From an uncultured Granulosicoccaceae bacterium (GTDB lineage Bacteria > Pseudomonadota > Gammaproteobacteria > Granulosicoccales > Granulosicoccaceae): a stretch of 64,000 bases of DNA. How positions within the stretch are numbered: the stretch's first letter is position 1; each line of letters starts with the position of its first letter. The notes beneath the pieces were generated by a model, which was not told where the DNA came from, searched no databases, and was given only the letters and a program-made list of their open reading frames with translations. This document shows positions 44,267-53,545 of the stretch, piece by piece. Position numbers and translations under genes: made by a program. The DNA is taken from contig CALGLE010000049.1 of NCBI GenBank assembly GCA_937930305.1, positions 44,884 to 108,883 on the forward strand, given 5' to 3'.

Positions 44267-45334
44267 ATGGCGTACGATAGTTCGATGGCGGCCGGCGGCA
44301 TGTCAGCAAGTCCATCCAACTCTGAAAACCCTACCGTCGCCATCGATGTGATGAGCGGCGACGGTGGCTTGCCCGTCATCATGGATGCGGTGCGTCGCTT
44401 GTTGGCGCGTCGCAAAGATGTGCACCTCATGCTGGTGGGTGATGAGGCTCGCATTGAAGCGGACTTGCAACGTAAGCCAGCGCCGGAAGGGCGAACCACC
44501 ATTGTGCCCGCGACCGAAGTTGTCACGATGGAAGATTCTGCGGCGGTTGCTCTGCGTAACAAGAAGCAGTCTTCCATGCGGCTTGCCATTAACTTGGTGA
44601 AAGAGGGGCGGGCGTCAGCGTGCGTGAGTGCAGGAAACACTGGGGCCTTGATGGCTATCAGTAAATTTGTACTGAAAACGGTACCTGGCATTGATCGCCC
44701 AGCTATAAGCACCACCATTCCGGCCATTGATGGCCACACCCATATGCTCGATTTAGGTGCCAACATCGATTGCACAGCAGAGCACTTGTATCAGTTTGCC
44801 ACCATGGGTTCTATCTTGGCGCAGGCTGTGGATGGCACTGCCGCGCCGCGAGTAGGTTTGTTGAACATCGGTTCAGAAGATATGAAAGGCAATGAGCAAG
44901 TGCGGGATGCAGCTCAACTGCTTGCCGAGAGCAATCTTAATTACACCGGCTTTGTTGAAGGCACTGACATCTACACCGATCGCGTGGATGTGGTTGTCTG
45001 CGATGGGTTTGTGGGCAACGTATCGTTAAAAAGCAGCGAAGGTGTGGCGCGTATGGTGTCACATTATTTAAAGCAAGAATTTAACGCCTCGGTGTGGAAT
45101 AAGTTGGTGGGGGTGTTTGCCCGACCTATCTTAAAATCGTTTGGTGATCGAATAGACCCACGACGTTATAACGGTGCCAGCTTGTTAGGGTTACGAGGCG
45201 TGGTGATAAAAAGTCACGGTAGCGCTGACAAAGTGGCGTTTGCTAATGCCATTGACATCGCGTTGTTAGAGATTGCCCTGGATGTACCCAACATGATCCG
45301 TACTCGCATGCACGGCGCGGTTCCCGTTACCTAA
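44267..45334 (+). CDS. plsX: Phosphate acyltransferase PlsX
   Basis: 355 residues. Seen: TVAIDVMSGDGGLPVIMDAV, ASACVSAGNTGALMAISKFV, RPAISTTIPAIDGHTHMLDL, GFVGNVSLKSSEGVARMV. Known: makes acyl-phosphate from acyl-ACP for the first step of phospholipid synthesis. The first 20 or so residues (Ala/Gly/Ser-rich) precede the usual start; Met codons at 44285 or 44300 are alternative starts, none with a strong ribosome site. Confidence 0.95.
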   Translation: MAYDSSMAAGGMSASPSNSENPTVAIDVMSGDGGLPVIMDAVRRLLARRKDVHLMLVGDEARIEADLQRKPAPEGRTTIVPATEVVTMEDSAAVALRNKKQSSMRLAINLVKEGRASACVSAGNTGALMAISKFVLKTVPGIDRPAISTTIPAIDGHTHMLDLGANIDCTAEHLYQFATMGSILAQAVDGTAAPRVGLLNIGSEDMKGNEQVRDAAQLLAESNLNYTGFVEGTDIYTDRVDVVVCDGFVGNVSLKSSEGVARMVSHYLKQEFNASVWNKLVGVFARPILKSFGDRIDPRRYNGASLLGLRGVVIKSHGSADKVAFANAIDIALLEIALDVPNMIRTRMHGAVPVT

Positions 45335-45357
45335 ACGCCGGCTGAGACGCATCCCTT

Positions 45358-46329
45358 ATGCTCAGCTACGCATCCATCATTGGCACCGGCAGCTACCTGC
45401 CTGAAAAAATTCTAACTAACGATGACATCGCGAAGATCGTTGACACCTCTGATGAGTGGATTCAAGGTCGCACAGGCATCAAGCAACGCCATATTGTGGC
45501 TGATGATGAATTTACGATTGATCTTGCTGAGCATGCGGCTCGCCGAGCCATTGAAGCCGCTGGTATCAAAGCAGCTGATATTGATCTTATTGTGTTGGCA
45601 ACGACCACAGCTGACCAAGTTTTTCCCAGCACCGCGTGTTTGTTGCAAAGCCGCTTAGGTTGTCAGGGTGGACCAGCGTTTGATGTGCAGGCGGTTTGCA
45701 CAGGCTTTGTGTATGCCTTGGCGGTCGCTGAGAAGTTCATTGCCACCGGTGCTTCGAAAAAAGCCCTGGTGGTGGGCGCGGAAACCTTCTCCCGAATACT
45801 GGACTGGACCGATCGCAACACCTGCGTGTTATTTGGTGATGGCGCGGGGGCGGTGGTGTTGGAGGCGGGGGATACGCCGGGGATTTTGTCCACGCACCTG
45901 CACGCAAATGGCGATTACGCCTCACTTTTGCATGTGCCCAGCGGGGTGTCGAATAACTACGCTGCTGTGCAGGAAGGCCGCGCATACGTTGAAATGGAGG
46001 GCAGCGAGGTCTTTAAAATGGCCGTAAGGAAGATGGGGGAAGTGGTGGACGAGGCACTAGAGGCTAACAATCTTGCTAAGTCCGATGTAAACTGGCTGGT
46101 ACCTCATCAGGCCAACCAACGCATCATTGCGGCCACAGCGAAAAAGCTGGGCATGTCGATGGACAAGGTGGTGCTAACGGTGGGTGAGCACGGCAACACG
46201 TCGGCTGCGTCTATACCCTTGGCGCTCGACACGGCGGTGCGTCGTGGTGACATCAAGACCGGCGATACGCTCCTAATGGAAGCGTTCGGTGGGGGTTTTA
46301 CTTGGGGGTCGGCGCTGATCCGTTACTAA
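45358..46329 (+). CDS. fabH: Beta-ketoacyl-ACP synthase III (FabH)
   Basis: 323 residues. Seen: [36 protein letters not shown], catalytic Cys at about 114 (AVCTGF), His in [11 protein letters not shown] and Asn in [14 protein letters not shown]. Known: condenses acetyl-CoA with malonyl-ACP to start fatty-acid chains. Follows plsX by 23 bases. Odd: fabD-fabG-acpP, which commonly follow, are absent here; a response regulator gene comes next. Confidence 0.96.
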   Translation: MLSYASIIGTGSYLPEKILTNDDIAKIVDTSDEWIQGRTGIKQRHIVADDEFTIDLAEHAARRAIEAAGIKAADIDLIVLATTTADQVFPSTACLLQSRLGCQGGPAFDVQAVCTGFVYALAVAEKFIATGASKKALVVGAETFSRILDWTDRNTCVLFGDGAGAVVLEAGDTPGILSTHLHANGDYASLLHVPSGVSNNYAAVQEGRAYVEMEGSEVFKMAVRKMGEVVDEALEANNLAKSDVNWLVPHQANQRIIAATAKKLGMSMDKVVLTVGEHGNTSAASIPLALDTAVRRGDIKTGDTLLMEAFGGGFTWGSALIRY

Positions 46330-46396
46330 CGATTGGCCTGATAATTTAAAGACTGGGGACGTGCTGCAACACGCCAAAACATTGGACAGCTGTGTG

Positions 46397-47062
46397 ATGC
46401 AAAACGAACCATCTATTGACTTAACCATTGATCTTCTCATTGTGGATGACCACCAGCTCGTGCTCTCTGGCATGCGCAGTTTGCTGTCCACTCACGCCAT
46501 CATTAGTTCCATAACCGAGGCGGGTACTGGTGAAGAAGCCGTTGAGTTAGCTTCGAAACATGCCTATGGTGCGGTGCTAATGGACTTAGCTTTGCCCGGT
46601 ATGAATGGGGCTGAAGCCTCGCGGCAAATCCTGGCGCATAACCCCAGCACGCCCATTATTGTTTTGGCAGGTAAGCTGGAAAACGATGATGTGCGCGAAC
46701 TGCTAACCGCGGGTGTTCGAGGCTACATTACCAAAGGGTGCGATGCGGATGAAGTTGTGGAAGCGATACAGACGGTCGTGAATGGCGAACAACATATGTC
46801 GGCCGATGTGGCCAAGCACTTTGCATTTGATTTGTTGAATGGTCGCCCCGATAATCCATTTGATCAGCTCACACCGCGCGAACGTGAAATTGTGGATGAA
46901 CTGATTGATGGGAAACGCAACCGGCGCATTGCGGAACAGTTTTTCATTAGTGAAAAAACGGTTAGCACGCATCGCACACGGGCATTTCAAAAACTGGAAG
47001 TTTCCACCACAGCAGAATTGGTAAGGCTTGCGTTAAGGCATGGCATCACACGAGGGGACTGA
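46397..47062 (+). CDS. uvrY: LuxR-type response regulator, GacA/UvrY family
   Basis: 221 residues from ATG 46397; a GTG 12 codons upstream is possible. Seen: receiver domain with LLIVDDHQLVLSGMRSLL and phospho-acceptor AVLMDLALPGMNG, then a LuxR-type HTH (LTPREREIVDELIDGKRNRR; IAEQFFISEKTVSTHRTRAF). The gene overlaps uvrC by 23 bases, and the order regulator-uvrC-pgsA is the classic gacA/uvrY neighbourhood. Known: GacA homologues activate Csr-type small RNAs controlling lifestyle genes, in several species including T6SS. That link here is inference. Confidence 0.88.
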   Translation: MQNEPSIDLTIDLLIVDDHQLVLSGMRSLLSTHAIISSITEAGTGEEAVELASKHAYGAVLMDLALPGMNGAEASRQILAHNPSTPIIVLAGKLENDDVRELLTAGVRGYITKGCDADEVVEAIQTVVNGEQHMSADVAKHFAFDLLNGRPDNPFDQLTPREREIVDELIDGKRNRRIAEQFFISEKTVSTHRTRAFQKLEVSTTAELVRLALRHGITRGD

Positions 47063-48905
47063 TACAGCCTCAGATTTTGACTCGGCGGCGTTTTTAAAAA
47101 CGGTGACTGAGCGACCCGGCGTTTATCGAATGATGAGCGCTAAGGGTGACATTCTGTATGTGGGTAAAGCCAGTAACTTAAAAAACCGTTTATCCAGCTA
47201 CTTTCAAAAAAATGTTGACGGCCCAAAAACGCGTGCCTTAGTGTCGCAAATTGCGTTGGTGCAAACCACCGTGACCCGCAACAACGCAGAAGCGTTACTG
47301 CTGGAATGTAACTTAATTAAAGAGCATCGACCACGTTACAACGTGGTGCTTCGAGATGATAAAAGTTACCCCTTTATATTTATCTCCACCGAAGATGAAT
47401 TCCCACGCTTAGCGTATCAACGCGGTGCCCGTCGACGAAAAGGCAAATACATTGGGCCCTTTCCCAGTGCGGGAGCAGTTAAGCGTTCCATGGGCTTAGT
47501 GCAAAAGCTGTTTAAAGTGCGCCAGTGCGAAGACAGCTATTTTAAAAATCGTTCCAGACCTTGCTTACAACATCAAATTAAACGTTGCACAGCCCCTTGC
47601 GTGGGTAAAGTTAACGCTGATGATTATCGACACGATGTGGACATGACGGTCAAAGTGTTGGAAGGCAAAAGTCAGGTGGTGGTGGATGATTTAGTGCAGC
47701 GCATGGAGTCGGCCAGTGAGGCGTTGGACTTTGAACGGGCGGCAAAATATCGAGATCAAATCGGTAGCTTAAAAGCGGTCAGTGATATGGGTAATGCGTT
47801 GCAAGACGGCGGGGATGTGGATTACGTGGCGGCCGCTGTGGGTGGTGGTCAATGCTGTGTGCAAGTGTTCTACATTCGTAACGGGATGAACTTAGGGAAT
47901 AAAGCGTTCTATCCCGCGTCCCCCGGTGACAGCACCAGCGCAGAGATATTAAATGCGTTTTTAACGCAATTTTATTTAGATCACGAACTGCCGAAAGAAA
48001 TCATCATCAGTGAGCCGGTGGAGGACGCCGACTTATTGGCCGCTGTGTTTGGTGAACGCTTGGGTCGCAGTGTGTCCATCGTGCATCGCGTGCGGGGTGA
48101 ACGCGCCAAGATGCAATCGCTTGCCGTTACCAACGCGGATGTGTCGTTGCAGGCGCGTCTGGCATCGCGTTCAGGCATGGCAGCGCGATTGGAAGCGGTG
48201 AGGGAGTTGGTGCAACTCGACGATGCCCCGAGCCGCATGGAGTGTTTTGACATTTCGCACACCATGGGGGAGGAAACCGTGGCCTCTTGCGTGGTGTTCA
48301 ATGCGGAAGGCCCTAACACTTCAGAGTATCGTCGGTTCAATATAAGAGACATCACACCCGGTGATGATTATGCGGCGATGCGCCAGGCGTTGATGCGTCG
48401 ATACTCACGGTTATTAAAAGAGGGCGGGGACTTGCCCGATATTTTATTCATCGACGGGGGCAAAGGGCAGGTGTCCATGGCACTTGAGGTGATGAATGAA
48501 TTGCAAATAAAAACCATTGAAGTGGTGGGTGTGTCGAAGGGGCCAGATCGTCGCCCTGGGGATGAGACGTTGCTGCTTTGCGGTCAACAACGTGATGTGC
48601 AGATGCGTGGAGATTCTGCAGCCTTGTTGTTAGTGCAGCAAATTCGTGATGAGGCACATCGCTTTGCCATTACAGGTCACAGAGGTAAGCGTGCAAAAAA
48701 ACGTCAAAAGAGTGTTTTGGAAGAGATCAAAGGGTTGGGCCCAAAGCGACGAAAGCAACTGCTGACGCACTTTGGTGGCTTACATCGGCTGCAAAAAGCT
48801 GGGGTGGAAGATATTGCAGCGGTGCCAGGATTCAGTGAAGCCTTGGCCAATAAGGTCTATGATGAGTTACACCCCACGCAAGGCCTTACGCCCGGCTCGT
48901 CATAA
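47040..48905 (+). CDS. uvrC: Excinuclease ABC subunit C
   Basis: 621 residues. Seen: GIY-YIG nuclease domain at the start (RPGVYRMMSAKGDILYVGKA), UVR helical pair near 205-240 (SEALDFERAAKYRDQIG), the RNase H-like domain with FDISHTMGEETVASCVVF and DILFIDGGKGQVSMAL, and C-terminal helix-hairpin-helix repeats (IKGLGPKRRKQLLTHFGGL). Known: makes both incisions in nucleotide excision repair. Overlaps the upstream regulator by 23 bases and pgsA by one base (TAATG). Confidence 0.97.
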   Translation: MASHEGTDTASDFDSAAFLKTVTERPGVYRMMSAKGDILYVGKASNLKNRLSSYFQKNVDGPKTRALVSQIALVQTTVTRNNAEALLLECNLIKEHRPRYNVVLRDDKSYPFIFISTEDEFPRLAYQRGARRRKGKYIGPFPSAGAVKRSMGLVQKLFKVRQCEDSYFKNRSRPCLQHQIKRCTAPCVGKVNADDYRHDVDMTVKVLEGKSQVVVDDLVQRMESASEALDFERAAKYRDQIGSLKAVSDMGNALQDGGDVDYVAAAVGGGQCCVQVFYIRNGMNLGNKAFYPASPGDSTSAEILNAFLTQFYLDHELPKEIIISEPVEDADLLAAVFGERLGRSVSIVHRVRGERAKMQSLAVTNADVSLQARLASRSGMAARLEAVRELVQLDDAPSRMECFDISHTMGEETVASCVVFNAEGPNTSEYRRFNIRDITPGDDYAAMRQALMRRYSRLLKEGGDLPDILFIDGGKGQVSMALEVMNELQIKTIEVVGVSKGPDRRPGDETLLLCGQQRDVQMRGDSAALLLVQQIRDEAHRFAITGHRGKRAKKRQKSVLEEIKGLGPKRRKQLLTHFGGLHRLQKAGVEDIAAVPGFSEALANKVYDELHPTQGLTPGSS

Positions 48906-49456
48906 TGTCCATGAATTTACCCACACTGCTCACGTTGATGCGAATCGTGATGCTGCCCATCATCGTTGTGGTCTTTTATCTGCCATACCCCTGGGCACGG
49001 CCTGCGGCCTCAATCATCTTTATCATCGCGGCCCTAACCGATTGGTTGGACGGGTATTTAGCCAGGCTGTGGAATCAGGAAAGTCGGTTTGGGGCATTTT
49101 TAGACCCCGTAGCCGACAAACTCATGGTGGCTACGGTGCTCATCCTGTTGGTTGAGTTTGATCAAAGCCCGTGGTTAACCGTCCCCGCGATTATCATTAT
49201 CGGTCGTGAAATCACCATCAGCGCCTTACGCGAATGGATGGCTGAAATGGGGCAGCGAGGCAAGGTAGCGGTAGGCTGGTTAGGTAAGGTGAAAACCACG
49301 CTGCAAATGGTGGCCTTGGCGCTGTTGTTGTATCTGAACGACCTCGTCGGGTTGCCAACCTATCAGATTGGCATGGTGGCTTTGTACGTGGCCGCCATCC
49401 TCACGATTTGGTCAATGTTTGACTACCTACGAGCCGCCTTTTTCCCGTCGGAATAA
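48905..49456 (+). CDS. pgsA: CDP-diacylglycerol-glycerol-3-phosphate 3-phosphatidyltransferase
   Basis: 183 residues, integral membrane. Seen: NLPTLLTLMRIVMLPIIVVV start, and the CDP-alcohol phosphotransferase motif in DWLDGYLARLWN plus GAFLDPVADK (DG..AR...G...D...D). Known: commits CDP-diacylglycerol to phosphatidylglycerol. Coupled to uvrC; tRNA genes follow. Confidence 0.96.
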   Translation: MSMNLPTLLTLMRIVMLPIIVVVFYLPYPWARPAASIIFIIAALTDWLDGYLARLWNQESRFGAFLDPVADKLMVATVLILLVEFDQSPWLTVPAIIIIGREITISALREWMAEMGQRGKVAVGWLGKVKTTLQMVALALLLYLNDLVGLPTYQIGMVALYVAAILTIWSMFDYLRAAFFPSE

Positions 49457-49490
49457 GCACTGTTCTAAAGCGCATAATTTGCTGATTAGC

Positions 49491-49519
49491 TTGACACTTT
49501 CGCATAATGACCCCATAAT
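49491..49519 (+). promoter_or_regulatory. Sigma-70 promoter for the tRNA cluster
   Basis: TTGACA (49491-49496, perfect -35), a 17-base spacer, and CATAAT (49514-49519, one mismatch to the -10). Transcription would begin near 49526, about ten bases before mature tRNA-Gly. Confidence 0.85.
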
Positions 49520-49536
49520 TCTTGTTCTAGATCGGT

Positions 49537-49612
49537 GCGGGAATAGCTCAGTTGGTAGAGCGCAACCTTGCCAAGGTTGAGGTCGCCAGTTCGAACCTGG
49601 TTTCCCGCTCCA
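49537..49612 (+). tRNA. tRNA-Gly (GCC)
   Basis: 76 bases including encoded CCA. Acceptor GCGGGAA pairs with TTCCCGC; anticodon stem CAACCTTGCCAAGGTTG carries GCC; T-arm TTCGAA is present. Confidence 0.96.
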
Positions 49613-49617
49613 ATCCT

Positions 49618-49642
49618 AAAACCCCGATACGGGGTTTTTTTG
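49618..49642 (+). terminator. Terminator-like hairpin between tRNA-Gly and tRNA-Cys
   Basis: AAACCCC-GATAC-GGGGTTT followed by a run of T: a strong intrinsic terminator five or so bases after tRNA-Gly. Either tRNA-Cys and tRNA-Leu have their own promoter or termination is leaky. Confidence 0.8.
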
Positions 49643-49669
49643 TTTTAGCAGCGACATAGTTGTAGTAAA

Positions 49670-49743
49670 GGCTGAGTGGCAGAGTGGCTATGCACCGGAT
49701 TGCAAATCCGTTTACCTCGGTTCGACTCCGGGCTCAGCCTCCA
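49670..49743 (+). tRNA. tRNA-Cys (GCA)
   Basis: 74 bases including CCA. Acceptor GGCTGAG/CTCAGCC; anticodon stem GGATTGCAAATCC carries GCA; T-loop GGTTCGACTCC present. Confidence 0.95.
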
Positions 49744-49771
49744 CTCTAAGCAGTAAGCCCACCCCTCAAAT

Positions 49772-49858
49772 GCCCGGGTGGCGAAATTGGTAGACGCAAG
49801 GGACTTAAAATCCCTCGGTAGAAATACCGTGCCGGTTCAAGTCCGGCCCCGGGCACCA
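49772..49858 (+). tRNA. tRNA-Leu (TAA)
   Basis: 87 bases including CCA. Acceptor GCCCGGG/CCCGGGC; anticodon stem GGGACTTAAAATCCC carries TAA; a long class II variable arm (CGGTAGAAATACCG) and T-arm GGTTCAAGTCC. Confidence 0.96.
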
Positions 49859-49889
49859 TTAAATCAGGCTCTACCCAATTAACCGAAAA

Positions 49890-49908
49890 CCGCGCTGACC
49901 AAGCGCGG
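49890..49908 (+). terminator. Hairpin after tRNA-Leu
   Basis: CCGCGCT-GACCA-AGCGCGG, a seven-base GC-rich stem 32 bases after tRNA-Leu. No T-run follows, so termination here is only likely if factor-assisted. Confidence 0.45.
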
Positions 49909-49979
49909 AACGATCAACTGATTGTATAAAACAGCGCACTCGAAGTAGTCTCCATTGTTACTAACTCTCCGAGCATCTG

Positions 49980-50435
49980 ATGAAATTTATAATTTTGATT
50001 TTGTCCATTTTATGTATTGTGCTGGCTTGGTTGCTTTTTGGTAGCTACCGCAACGTTGAGCACTTAAAAGAAGATAAGTCATTGCAGCGTATTGAGGCGG
50101 ACATTGCGAAGTTCTTAAGCCCGAGCGAGGCGAGACTTTCGATTAGACTGAATTGTCACGCTATTCTTATAAAGGAACATTTCGGTGACAACTTTACTTG
50201 GGGCATAGATGTTGTCGGTATGAATTACGAAACAGGTGAAAACTATATCGTGTTTCGTAATGACATTAATGGTGTAAGTAAATCATGGTTTCCGAAAAGT
50301 GAAAAACATGAAAATGGCGGTGTTGGTAGATCCGTTCTTGTTAGGGAGGAGCAGTACGAACTTGATTTACTCGATAGTGATCGTGTTAGTAAAGTTATCT
50401 CCCGTCTGGAGGCAGTCAAATCTTTTTGTGGTTGA
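49980..50435 (+). CDS. Small membrane-anchored protein of unknown function
   Basis: 151 residues. Seen: a single N-terminal hydrophobic helix (about 3-22, FIILILSILCIVLAWLLFG) without a clear cleavage site, so probably anchored with the rest in the periplasm; the remainder is a mixed alpha/beta domain with two Cys (LNCHAI, SFCG at the C-terminus). No family recognised. It stands alone between tRNA genes and a decayed hipA remnant, a typical insertion spot for acquired genes. Confidence 0.6.
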   Translation: MKFIILILSILCIVLAWLLFGSYRNVEHLKEDKSLQRIEADIAKFLSPSEARLSIRLNCHAILIKEHFGDNFTWGIDVVGMNYETGENYIVFRNDINGVSKSWFPKSEKHENGGVGRSVLVREEQYELDLLDSDRVSKVISRLEAVKSFCG

Positions 50436-50455
50436 TTGAAAAATAGAGAGAACTG

Positions 50456-50665
50456 TTGCTCTTAGCGTACAATTCCGAATCAATTCGTTCCACCAGCAGG
50501 ACATCCTTTTCAGCTACTTGCAGTAAATGCACGGGGCAACATCCAAGCCCACTTCGGCGGCCAGTGTCATGGCAATGTATTCGGCCTTCACCACAGATGT
50601 TGTGTCGGAGCTGGAACTGACTCGGTAGAGTCGGGCAGCCACACCCAAACGTAGGCCTCGTTTTT
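50456..50665 (-). pseudogene. Decayed hipA toxin gene remnant
   Basis: Read leftward, three pieces of a HipA-family kinase toxin occur in order but in three different frames: an N-terminal strand AYVWVWLPDSTESVPA (from 50656), then SSSDTTSVVKAEYIAM and LAAEVGLDVAPC (about 50620-50525), then HLLQVAEKDVLLVERIDSE (from 50529). In intact HipA about 180 residues lie between the first and second pieces, so there is an internal deletion plus at least one frameshift. The kinase active-site half is gone. No intact hipB antitoxin gene is visible nearby. Confidence 0.7.
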
Positions 50666-50828
50666 TAGAATGCGTCTTTGAATTCGTTGTCGGCATTCCC
50701 CGAAGGGCGGATTAGTACCTCCAGTTGGAATGCTCCTTGCAGCCAGAGTTTGCTATTTTTATTCGTCGATTCTCGAGGATCTTGATCGCTGGATAGAAGT
50801 ACATCCTTGTTGAAGAGGTTAGATCTAC

Positions 50829-53540
50829 ATGAGTGGTAACGCTCGCACAGCGAAAGCGGTTGAAAAAACGACATCAAGCTTTCGTAGCTTGAAGGTTAAG
50901 TTCAATCTGACAACAATTTCCTTAGTCGTTTTCACCGTTATTTTATTGATTGCTCTTATAACCAATCACTTCCATAACCGTGCGCGCATAAATTTAGTTA
51001 AGCATGGCGATACCGTGCTTAACGTTATTTCTGAATCGTTGGAAAAGAGTCTTCTTTTAAAAGATGTTAATACCATCAAGCACGTTGCCGAGTCTTTGGA
51101 TAAGGACGACCAAATCACGCATATAGTCTTCTATGATGCGGGCGGAAGTGTGCTTTACCATCATCATAAATTGCATGAAGATACACATACAGAGGGGCAT
51201 GCACACTCGGGAACGCACGGTGGAAAACACGAGGAAACTGAAAGTGTCGATAACGCTTCCGTCATGCATGATAAGTTCATGGGCGAGGTCATAAGTAAGC
51301 AAAGTAATATCGTTGGTGACGTTAGAAAATTGGACAGTGGTGAGAAAATTGTAGAGATCGGTCGCCCCATATTTTTGCACATGGCACATCTTGATGGAAC
51401 AGAGCACGATGATCATGACGAGCATGACGAGCATGACGAGCATGAGTCGTCTTCACCAAAACTTGCAGCGGCAATTGAATCTACTCAGGATCTGCCTTCT
51501 GATACCATTAGTGGTTATGTTGCTGTTGGGCTGAGTGCGGACACTTCCAGGGCGGATACTCGTACGTTTTTCCAAACCATTGTGCCCACAGCTCTGTTCC
51601 TGATTTTATTCACTGGACTGATAAGTACGCTGTTTTCGAGAAAAATCACAAAACCCATAGATCATCTTTCTGCAGCTTCGTTAGAAATTTCTAAGGGGAA
51701 TTTTGATGTTCAAATCAGAAAATCATCGAACGATGAAATTGGGGAGCTGAGTGAAAGCTTTCAGTTAATGTTGGCGCGTTTAAAACACTCCAACACACAA
51801 CTGAGGAATCATCAGGCGCAGCTTGAAGATACGGTGAAATTGCGCACTGACGAGCTTACAGTGGCTTTAAAGACCGCTGAAGATCTTGCAGAACAGGCGC
51901 AGCAGGCGAGCCAAGCAAAAAGTGAATTTCTTGCCACGATGAGTCATGAAATAAGAACACCGATGAATGGTGTTTTGGGGATGAATGAACTATTACTTAA
52001 TTCTCCATTAACGGATCAACAGATTCGTTTTGCAAAAACAGTCAAACAATCTGGCGAAACGCTGCTGGCCATTATTAATGATATTTTGGATTTTTCAAAA
52101 ATCGAAGCAGGCCGGCTGGTATTAGATAACGCTGAGTTCAACTTACGCACAATGGTGGAGGACACGGTAGATTTATTTGCCGCTACCGCCGCACAAAAAA
52201 ATATTGAGTTAATCTGTTATATACCTGACAACATTCCTCATTATGTTGTGGGCGATTTGACTCGATTAAGGCAAGTGTTGTCGAACCTGTTAAGTAATGC
52301 GCTCAAGTTTACTGAAACAGGAGAAATACTTGTTTCTTGCGCGCTGCTATCAGACGAGGATAAAAAAATTCGGCTTGGGTTCGAAGTTAAAGACACTGGC
52401 ATTGGACTTAAAGAGTCGGACCTTTCCCGGGTTTTTGAATCATTTACTCAGGCGGATGGCTCAACAACTCGCAAATATGGTGGTACTGGGCTGGGGTTAA
52501 GCATCTCGCAACACATCATTGAAAAAATGAACGGATCGATTAGCGCTAAAAGTCAGTTTGGCGAAGGGTCAACTTTTACGTTTGATGTGTTACTTGAAAT
52601 TCCATTAGTGGAAAGTGGCTCACCTAGCGCTCCGGCTCGCATTAGCCTACACCATATGAACGTGTTGGCGGTTGACGATAATAAAACGAATATCGAAATT
52701 CTGGATCATCACTTAAATGCTTGGAATATTAAGCATGACTGTGTGAATTCTGGAGCCGAGGCGTTAGAATATATAGCCGAAGCTAGCTCCCAAAATGCGC
52801 CTTATACCCATGTGATACTCGATTACCACATGCCTGGAATGGATGGAATTGAGCTTGCAAAGCGCATAAAAGCCGAACCTAGTTCAAGTGACATGCGATT
52901 AATGCTGTTTAGTTCGGTAGATGATTTCGAATTGGATGGTCAATACGAGCAATTTGGAATTGAGTGCGCAATACGGAAGCCTGTTCGTCAGTCTGAGTTG
53001 TACAGAAGGTTAACGGCCAAGCAAGAATCTGATTACGTTACTTCGAATTCGGATAAGTACGTTGAAAATTCGTCTGTGGCTAAACCGGAAATTTCAATTT
53101 TGATAGCAGAGGACAATCCCGTCAATATGGCGGTGGCTATTGGGATGCTGGAGACTATTGGGTACGATAATGTTGCTTGTGCGGAAAATGGACAAGAGGC
53201 ATTAGAACAACTGGAAACCGCTTGGTTTGACCTGGTTCTAATGGATATGCATATGCCCATCACAAATGGTTACACGGCGATGGAGCAGATCAGAGCACAC
53301 GAGAAGGATAATGGTATAGCCGATGCGAATCGGTTACCCATTATTGCGTTAACAGCGAATGCGATGGAAGGCGATCGGGAGCTCTGTGAAAAATCGGGCG
53401 CTGATGATTACCTCAGTAAACCGTTTACGCCGAGTCAGTTGTCTGAGATTGTCAGTGATTGGCTCCCACACATGAGTCGAAATAAACCAAGTGCATCTAA
53501 ACGTTTTGAAGCGGGTAGCGTGAGTAAAAAATCAGTTTGA
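50829..53540 (+). CDS. Hybrid sensor histidine kinase with two receiver domains
   Basis: 903 residues. Seen: membrane helix about 30-46, a periplasmic sensor region about 50-245 with two His-rich runs (near 111-136 and 184-206), second helix about 250-268, HAMP, HisKA with His373 ([11 protein letters not shown]), HATPase ([21 protein letters not shown]), receiver 1 with Asp665 ([11 protein letters not shown]) and receiver 2 with Asp806 ([10 protein letters not shown]). No HPt domain follows. Known: such BarA/GacS-like kinases relay phosphate through a separate HPt protein when none is attached. The His/Asp runs suggest a metal or pH input (inference). Partner unknown; it converges on a diguanylate cyclase gene. 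Confidence 0.93.
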   Translation: MSGNARTAKAVEKTTSSFRSLKVKFNLTTISLVVFTVILLIALITNHFHNRARINLVKHGDTVLNVISESLEKSLLLKDVNTIKHVAESLDKDDQITHIVFYDAGGSVLYHHHKLHEDTHTEGHAHSGTHGGKHEETESVDNASVMHDKFMGEVISKQSNIVGDVRKLDSGEKIVEIGRPIFLHMAHLDGTEHDDHDEHDEHDEHESSSPKLAAAIESTQDLPSDTISGYVAVGLSADTSRADTRTFFQTIVPTALFLILFTGLISTLFSRKITKPIDHLSAASLEISKGNFDVQIRKSSNDEIGELSESFQLMLARLKHSNTQLRNHQAQLEDTVKLRTDELTVALKTAEDLAEQAQQASQAKSEFLATMSHEIRTPMNGVLGMNELLLNSPLTDQQIRFAKTVKQSGETLLAIINDILDFSKIEAGRLVLDNAEFNLRTMVEDTVDLFAATAAQKNIELICYIPDNIPHYVVGDLTRLRQVLSNLLSNALKFTETGEILVSCALLSDEDKKIRLGFEVKDTGIGLKESDLSRVFESFTQADGSTTRKYGGTGLGLSISQHIIEKMNGSISAKSQFGEGSTFTFDVLLEIPLVESGSPSAPARISLHHMNVLAVDDNKTNIEILDHHLNAWNIKHDCVNSGAEALEYIAEASSQNAPYTHVILDYHMPGMDGIELAKRIKAEPSSSDMRLMLFSSVDDFELDGQYEQFGIECAIRKPVRQSELYRRLTAKQESDYVTSNSDKYVENSSVAKPEISILIAEDNPVNMAVAIGMLETIGYDNVACAENGQEALEQLETAWFDLVLMDMHMPITNGYTAMEQIRAHEKDNGIADANRLPIIALTANAMEGDRELCEKSGADDYLSKPFTPSQLSEIVSDWLPHMSRNKPSASKRFEAGSVSKKSV
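51409..51445 (+). repeat. GAGCATGAC tandem repeat coding His/Asp/Glu run
   Basis: About four copies of a nine-base unit encode [10 protein letters not shown] in the periplasmic sensor segment of the histidine kinase. In-frame expansion or loss would alter the number of His residues. Confidence 0.85.
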
Positions 53541-53545
53541 TTCAC

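Noticed and set aside
50514..50696. 60-residue protein on the minus strand
   Set aside because: Its similarity to HipA is only to an internal piece, and flanking HipA pieces lie in other frames, so it is a pseudogene fragment.
51409..51445. Short tandem repeat as a CRISPR-like array
   Set aside because: Unit is nine bases with no spacers and lies in coding sequence.
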